Source: CAVPNY01 sp963706905
GTDB taxonomy: Bacteria > Chloroflexota > Anaerolineae > Anaerolineales > UBA4823
Assembly (NCBI GenBank): GCA_963706905.1
Contig: CAVPNY010000023.1
Coordinates: forward strand, 248,001-312,000
DNA: 64,000 nucleotides
Direction of reading: 5' to 3'
The notes below the pieces were generated by a model that was not told the DNA's origin, ran no database searches, and saw nothing but the letters and a program-made list of their open reading frames with translations. A program made the position numbers and the translations under genes. Of the stretch, positions 59,679-64,000 are shown piece by piece; positions within the stretch are counted from its first letter, which is position 1; every line of letters begins with the position of its first letter.

Positions 59679-61564
59679 GCACGAATTTCTGGGCGATCAA
59701 AGCCTTCCCAGGCCTCTCGAAAAGTGATCATAAGGTGGTGACGCTCAGCGTGCCTGGCTGCCAGGTAAGCCACGATCGGCTCCGGGTTATCGCGATCCTC
59801 CACAGGTATGGTTGCCTGGCGCGCCTCCAGCTCATCTAGAAAGTCACGTAAAATCCGGCAGGCCACATCCGCATCGTTCAGGTCTCCCAGGTGATCCTGC
59901 ATGATTTTTACTTCATCGATGATCCCTTTGGATTCTGGCCCAAGCACTTCACGGAAATATTCCAGTGTATAGCGAAATTTCTTGAATTCAATGCGCAAGG
60001 CGTGCATTTGCAGGATAGACGCGCTGGGCAGGATCGATTCATAGGCGCGCACAGCTGCCAGGCGTTTGTATATAAATACCGGAGCAATTTGCTCCACCAG
60101 GTGCGGGGTAGGATTCTCGTCAGAAATTGACCTGGCGCCCGCTCCGGGGGTTACCAGAAAAGCCAGAAACTTGCGTTTAAAAACCGCATACGCCTTGCTG
60201 TTCAGGTGTCGAAGCATCTCTGCCCGATCCTGGTCGCGCTCCTCCTGCCAGTGCAGCAAAAGCGGATCCAGACCCTGGTGCTGGGCTTGTGGGAGTGAGT
60301 CCAGGTAGTGTTGCGCCTTCTCCATAAAGACGTCCATGTCCCGCACTCTACCTAAGGCCCGCCCTGTGGCGCGCAATCCCTTCAGGTGTGCTTTAAGTGC
60401 CTTGGGCTCAAACGCATTCCCAAAAACATCAATCGCGGCACGCATCCGGCGGGTCGCCACGCGCATATCATGCAGCTCTTCGATGTCCACCCCTTCCCGA
60501 GTGCCTTCCTCATGGCGGAGCATGTCTGCAAAGAGGAATCCCAATACCTTGCGACCGGCCTCTGTCAGCGCATCCTCCGGCGTTATCCCTGGGGTTTTCA
60601 GGGATAACAGGTGAGCCTGGTTTTCGAGTTCTTGCGCGCTGGCTTGCAGGCTGTCCAGATGGAAGAAGGTCTTCTGGTGAAACATCCTGGTCCACAAGCT
60701 GGCTTGCTTGTCAGCCGCGCGACCATCCGCCTTGGCCTGCGGCCCGTCGATGAAAACACGCAGCAGGTCAGGCTGGACTTCCACCTCAGTAATACTGGTC
60801 TCTTGACTATTCGAGTTATCCAGCCCAAAGGCAATCCGCAGAATGGCTGCCAGGCCGAGAGCTGCGCGCTGATAATCTGGTAAAACAGCAAAATCTCGGA
60901 TGGCTTTCCGGTCACCTTTTCCGCTTTGATACTCGAGCACCGCCGAAACCAGCCTGATCCCCTCTTCATTCACCTCGGTCAGTGGATGGGTTAAGATGAA
61001 GAAGTAGCCAGAAGTATCCACCTTTTCTTCGTCGCGGATCTCTTCCAGGTAACGAATCAGGACCGCCGTTTCAAGCAGGCGGCGATGTTCGTCCTCCAAC
61101 ATGTGCACTGTTTGGGTGCCATCAAAAAGGATCAGTGCCAGATCGCGCCGGTGCTCAGCCCTGCGCAGGTTAGCCGGATACCGCTCGCGCAAATCATCCC
61201 AGCTGATCGTCTCCTGAGCTAATTCCTCTTGGCCCGGTGATGAGACCTCATCAGCCGGTGGCCCGCCTGGAGCCGCTTCCTCGATCGCCTGGCTGGTCAG
61301 CTCGCTTGCCTCTGACTCGGTCGCAGCCTGGTCGACTTGCAGGTGCTCGCTGGAAAACATCGCCATCCCCTCGGCAGCGAATCGCCGCCGCCAGAAACGC
61401 GTTTGGCTGAGAGAAAGGCCAACTCTCCCGGCGATCTCCTTGGTAGGCAGGCCTTCATCGTACAGCAGCACAATCTGTGCCGCCCGGCGAATGGCAGGCG
61501 TCTCGCCACGCGCAGCCAACACTTTCAATCTGGCTCGGTCCGGTGAGGCGATTAAGTTTTCCAT
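59648..61564 (-). CDS. HTH - Ppx/GppA-like - CHAD domain protein, polyphosphate-linked
   Basis: The 638-residue protein has an N-terminal helix-turn-helix (RRAAQIVLLYDEGLPTKEIAGRVGLSLSQTRFWRRR, about 20-60). A middle region (130-300) reads like the C-terminal HD-type domain of Ppx/GppA phosphatases (EHRRLLETAVLIRYLEEI, GYFFILTHPLTEVNEEGIRLVSAVLEYQSGK, LAAILRIAFGLDNSNSQ). A C-terminal CHAD domain follows (DMRVATRRMRAAIDVFG, VRDMDVFMEKA, LHALRIEFKKFRYTLEYF). CHAD binds polyphosphate in studied proteins. It follows ppk1 by 6 bp with PPK2 upstream, so it probably senses or regulates polyphosphate. The fusion is unusual. Confidence 0.85.
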   Translation of the reverse strand: MENLIASPDRARLKVLAARGETPAIRRAAQIVLLYDEGLPTKEIAGRVGLSLSQTRFWRRRFAAEGMAMFSSEHLQVDQAATESEASELTSQAIEEAAPGGPPADEVSSPGQEELAQETISWDDLRERYPANLRRAEHRRDLALILFDGTQTVHMLEDEHRRLLETAVLIRYLEEIRDEEKVDTSGYFFILTHPLTEVNEEGIRLVSAVLEYQSGKGDRKAIRDFAVLPDYQRAALGLAAILRIAFGLDNSNSQETSITEVEVQPDLLRVFIDGPQAKADGRAADKQASLWTRMFHQKTFFHLDSLQASAQELENQAHLLSLKTPGITPEDALTEAGRKVLGFLFADMLRHEEGTREGVDIEELHDMRVATRRMRAAIDVFGNAFEPKALKAHLKGLRATGRALGRVRDMDVFMEKAQHYLDSLPQAQHQGLDPLLLHWQEERDQDRAEMLRHLNSKAYAVFKRKFLAFLVTPGAGARSISDENPTPHLVEQIAPVFIYKRLAAVRAYESILPSASILQMHALRIEFKKFRYTLEYFREVLGPESKGIIDEVKIMQDHLGDLNDADVACRILRDFLDELEARQATIPVEDRDNPEPIVAYLAARHAERHHLMITFREAWEGFDRPEIRAQLAAAVSVL

Positions 61565-61570
61565 AAGCTC

Positions 61571-63706
61571 CTATCTTTCTTCCCCTAATCCGATGTGTTT
61601 GCTAAGCAGCCTGGTCTGAACATTGACCGGCACATCCCCAGTGCCTCGGGTGGGTTTGGTGTAGCTGCCATCCGAGCCCATGTGGCGTGCCTTGACATTG
61701 TCGGAGAGATATACATCTAAGACACCCTCTCGCAGATAGCGCACCAGTTTTGGCTCCTGCACGGGAAAAAGGACTTCTACGCGACCATTGAGGTTGCGCG
61801 GCATTAAATCGGCGCTGCCCAGGTAGATCTCAGCTTTGCCGCCGTTTTCAAAATAATAAACCCGGCTATGTTCCAGGAAACGCCCAACCACACTCAAAAC
61901 CCGGATGTTTTCACTGACCCCTGCTATGCCTGGGCGCAAGGCGCACATACCACGCACAAATAAGTCGATCTTGACCCCCGCTTGTGAGGCTCGGTACAGG
62001 GTTTGGATGATATTCTTATCCACCAGATGGTTGACTTTAAAAATAAGATGACCTTGCCCGCCTTTGGTTTGGTGGTGAATTTCACGCTCGATCATTTGGG
62101 TGATGCGGGAGCGCAAATTGATCGGGGCAACGATCAGCTTGCGGAAATCCTTTTTCGCCGAGTAACCGGTCAGGTAGTTAAACAGATCAGTCGCATCAGC
62201 GCCGATCTCCTCGTCGCACGTGAACATGCCGATGTCCTCGTAGATCTGGGCAGTCACCGCGTTATAGTTGCCGGTAGCCAGATGGATGTAGCGGCGGATG
62301 TGCTCGCCTTCGCGGCGCACGACCAGGGCGATCTTCGAGTGGGTCTTCAGTCCCAGCAAGCCATAGATGACGTGAACGCCTTCGCGCTCCAGGGCTTTTG
62401 CCCAACCGATATTGCTCTCTTCATCGAACCGCGCCTTCAATTCGACCAGGACGGCCACCTGCTTTCCATTCTCGCTGGCTTCTAAAAGCGCTTTAACGAC
62501 CGGGGAATTGCGCCCAACTCGATACAGGGTTTGTTTGATCGCCAGTACATCTGGATCTTTAGCCGCGGCACGCATGAAGTCGACAACCGGCGTGAAAGAA
62601 TCATAGGGATGGTGCACCAGGAAGTCTCCTCGCCGGATGGCGCTGAAGATATTCCCATCAAAGTCCTTGCTCTTGAGTGGGGCCGGGGTTCCCGCCAGGT
62701 AGGACGCATCCTTTAGGTCATAGCGGTCAACCTGATATAAACTCATCAGATTGCTGATCCCCAACGGCCCTTCGAGATCGTAAATATCTAAGCGATCCAT
62801 CTCCAAATTCTCAATCAAGATCTCGCGGATATGCTCTGGCATCTCTTTGTTGACAGTGACGCGCACAACCGAGCCAAAGCGACGCTTGCGCACGCCTTCC
62901 TCGATCAACTCGAGCAGATCATCGGCCTCCATTTCCTGGATCAGCACATCAGCATCGCGCGTCACCCGAAATGGGTGCGACTCGACCACTTGCATTCCAG
63001 GAAACAACGTGTCCAGGTTAGCCGCGATGAGCTGCTCCAGCCAGACGAAGTAATGGTGGTGCGGAACGGTGCCGTCCCGGCGGGTGCTTCCGGAAGAGCG
63101 CTTGATCGGCACCAGGCGAGGCAGTGTCCCTGGGACTTTGATCCGGGCAAAATGATCGCTCTTGTTGCGGATCAGCACTGCCAGGTTCAGACTCAGGTTC
63201 GAGATATGGGGAAAAGGATGTCCTGGGTCAAAAGCCAAAGGGGTTAATACTGGGAAGACAACTTCGTGGAAATAAGCGTTGACAGTTTCCTTCTGGCGTG
63301 CAGTCAGATCGCTATAATTCATTATATGAATCCCCGCCTCGTTGAGGCGTGGTAGCAGATCCTTCCGCAGGCACTCATGCGCCTGTGTCATGAGCTGCAA
63401 GCAAACCTTGCGAATAGCAGCAATCTGTTCAGCCGGCGTCAAACCATCCGCCGGTAAATCGACCACTCCCGCGTCAACCTGCTTCTTTAAGCCCGCCACG
63501 CGGATCATGAAAAACTCATCCAGGTTGGAGCCGACAATCGCCAGGAATTTAACCCGCTCTAAGAGCGGATTGCTGTCATCTTGTGCTTCCTCTAGTACCC
63601 GTCGCTGAAATTCCAGCAGGCTCAATTCGCGATTGATATAAAGCTTTGGATCAGTCAGATCGATCTGTCCATCACCCGATACTATAGTTTCTTGATTCTT
63701 CAGCAT
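61571..63706 (-). CDS. ppk1: Polyphosphate kinase 1
   Basis: The 711-residue protein has the PPK1 architecture: an N-terminal four-helix region (YINRELSLLEFQRRVLEEA), a head domain, and the C1/C2 catalytic domains. Typical motifs are GLKTHSKIALVVRREG with the phospho-acceptor His and YIHLATGNYNAVTA; a second HxK-like region appears in EHSRVYYFENGGKAEIYLGSADLMPRNLNGRVEV. It makes polyphosphate from ATP at the membrane. PPK2 is just upstream and a CHAD protein downstream. Confidence 0.96.
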   Translation of the reverse strand: MLKNQETIVSGDGQIDLTDPKLYINRELSLLEFQRRVLEEAQDDSNPLLERVKFLAIVGSNLDEFFMIRVAGLKKQVDAGVVDLPADGLTPAEQIAAIRKVCLQLMTQAHECLRKDLLPRLNEAGIHIMNYSDLTARQKETVNAYFHEVVFPVLTPLAFDPGHPFPHISNLSLNLAVLIRNKSDHFARIKVPGTLPRLVPIKRSSGSTRRDGTVPHHHYFVWLEQLIAANLDTLFPGMQVVESHPFRVTRDADVLIQEMEADDLLELIEEGVRKRRFGSVVRVTVNKEMPEHIREILIENLEMDRLDIYDLEGPLGISNLMSLYQVDRYDLKDASYLAGTPAPLKSKDFDGNIFSAIRRGDFLVHHPYDSFTPVVDFMRAAAKDPDVLAIKQTLYRVGRNSPVVKALLEASENGKQVAVLVELKARFDEESNIGWAKALEREGVHVIYGLLGLKTHSKIALVVRREGEHIRRYIHLATGNYNAVTAQIYEDIGMFTCDEEIGADATDLFNYLTGYSAKKDFRKLIVAPINLRSRITQMIEREIHHQTKGGQGHLIFKVNHLVDKNIIQTLYRASQAGVKIDLFVRGMCALRPGIAGVSENIRVLSVVGRFLEHSRVYYFENGGKAEIYLGSADLMPRNLNGRVEVLFPVQEPKLVRYLREGVLDVYLSDNVKARHMGSDGSYTKPTRGTGDVPVNVQTRLLSKHIGLGEER

Positions 63707-63732
63707 GATGCTACTAGCACTCCCAGAGACAA

Positions 63733-64000
63733 TTATTTCTTCTTTTTTTTATTTTTACCAGACGTATCTTCTTTGGTGGATTTGAATTTTACCTCATCCT
63801 GAGATTCAAAATGCAACTCCTGGCTTAATTTGTCCACCACAGTCTGGAGTACCTTGATCCGCGCGTAGAGCTTATTGTTGCCTTCAACAATTGTCCAGGG
63901 GGCGGTGACGGTGCTGGTGCGCAGGAGCATCTCGTTTACCGCTGCTTCGTATTGATCCCATTTCTCGCGATTGCGCCAATCCTCTTCGGTGAGTTTCCAG
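63733..64000 (-). CDS. ppk2: Polyphosphate kinase 2-family protein, C-terminal part (continues past the window)
   Basis: The frame is open to the window end and reads WKLTEEDWRNREKWDQYEAAVNEMLLRTSTVTAPWTIVEGNNKLYARIKVLQTVVDKLSQEL, the C-terminal signature of PPK2/polyphosphate:AMP or NDP phosphotransferases. The final 25 residues are a Lys-rich tail (KSTKEDTSGKNKKKKK). Together with PPK1 it would interconvert polyphosphate and nucleotides. The gene starts outside the window, so class (ADP- or AMP-using) cannot be told. Confidence 0.88.
   Translation of the reverse strand, partial: WKLTEEDWRNREKWDQYEAAVNEMLLRTSTVTAPWTIVEGNNKLYARIKVLQTVVDKLSQELHFESQDEVKFKSTKEDTSGKNKKKKK

Overview
The window looks like a chromosomal segment of a Chloroflexota bacterium, most likely Anaerolineae. 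This is inferred from moderately GC-rich housekeeping DNA, tandem M42 peptidases, orphan sugar-binding lipoproteins, CarD-type regulators, a UGA-decoding selenoprotein set, and a secreted protein tail ending in a YLP-type motif. No rRNA is present, so the placement is tentative.

Layout. 1-4,491: two M42 aminopeptidases, a binding lipoprotein and a LysM/M23 peptidase. 4,580-13,230: an AT-richer accessory island with an HNH endonuclease, a trypsin-like protease, a type III restriction-modification pair (Mod, Res), a HEPN-like protein, and a compact orphan small RNA with its own promoter and terminator. 13,291-24,859: phosphodiesterase, second binding lipoprotein, RNase HI, CAP-domain protein (frameshifted), two CarD-like genes (one frameshifted), HAD phosphatase, exonuclease III, YceI protein behind a structured leader, and a two-component system with a small secreted protein. 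24,999-25,497: a minus-strand tRNA cluster (Phe, Gly, a bizarre tRNA-Cys relic, Cys). 25,623-39,538: MerR regulator with its promoter, metallo-hydrolases, MutY, dipeptidase, molybdopterin oxidoreductase, TldD, an ABC-2 exporter, NifU-like protein and two ferritins.

39,819-44,509 is a diversity-generating retroelement (DGR): template repeat, Avd, reverse transcriptase, and a target combining a signal peptide, membrane helix, NACHT NTPase and FGE-sulfatase/C-type-lectin fold. VR and TR are both 120 bp and differ at 11 positions, every one an adenine in the template coding strand. This is the most exciting system here. Just upstream lies a HicAB toxin-antitoxin pair whose toxin gene is split by a 93-bp MITE. 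Two more copies of that MITE, with 5-bp target duplications, lie at 16,585 and 47,590.

45,382-64,000: gamma-glutamyltransferase, GxxExxY protein, selenide-water dikinase (itself a selenoprotein), SPFH protein, PyrK/PyrD-like pair, Dtd, a SelW/Rdx selenoprotein with in-frame UGA, MEMO protein, CNNM/CorC transporter, PriA (frameshifted), phosphoribosyltransferase, phosphoesterase, and a polyphosphate operon (PPK2, PPK1, and an HTH / Ppx-GppA-like / CHAD fusion).

Four genes carry single-base frameshifts, three of them in short A-runs. They may be sequence errors or true decay.
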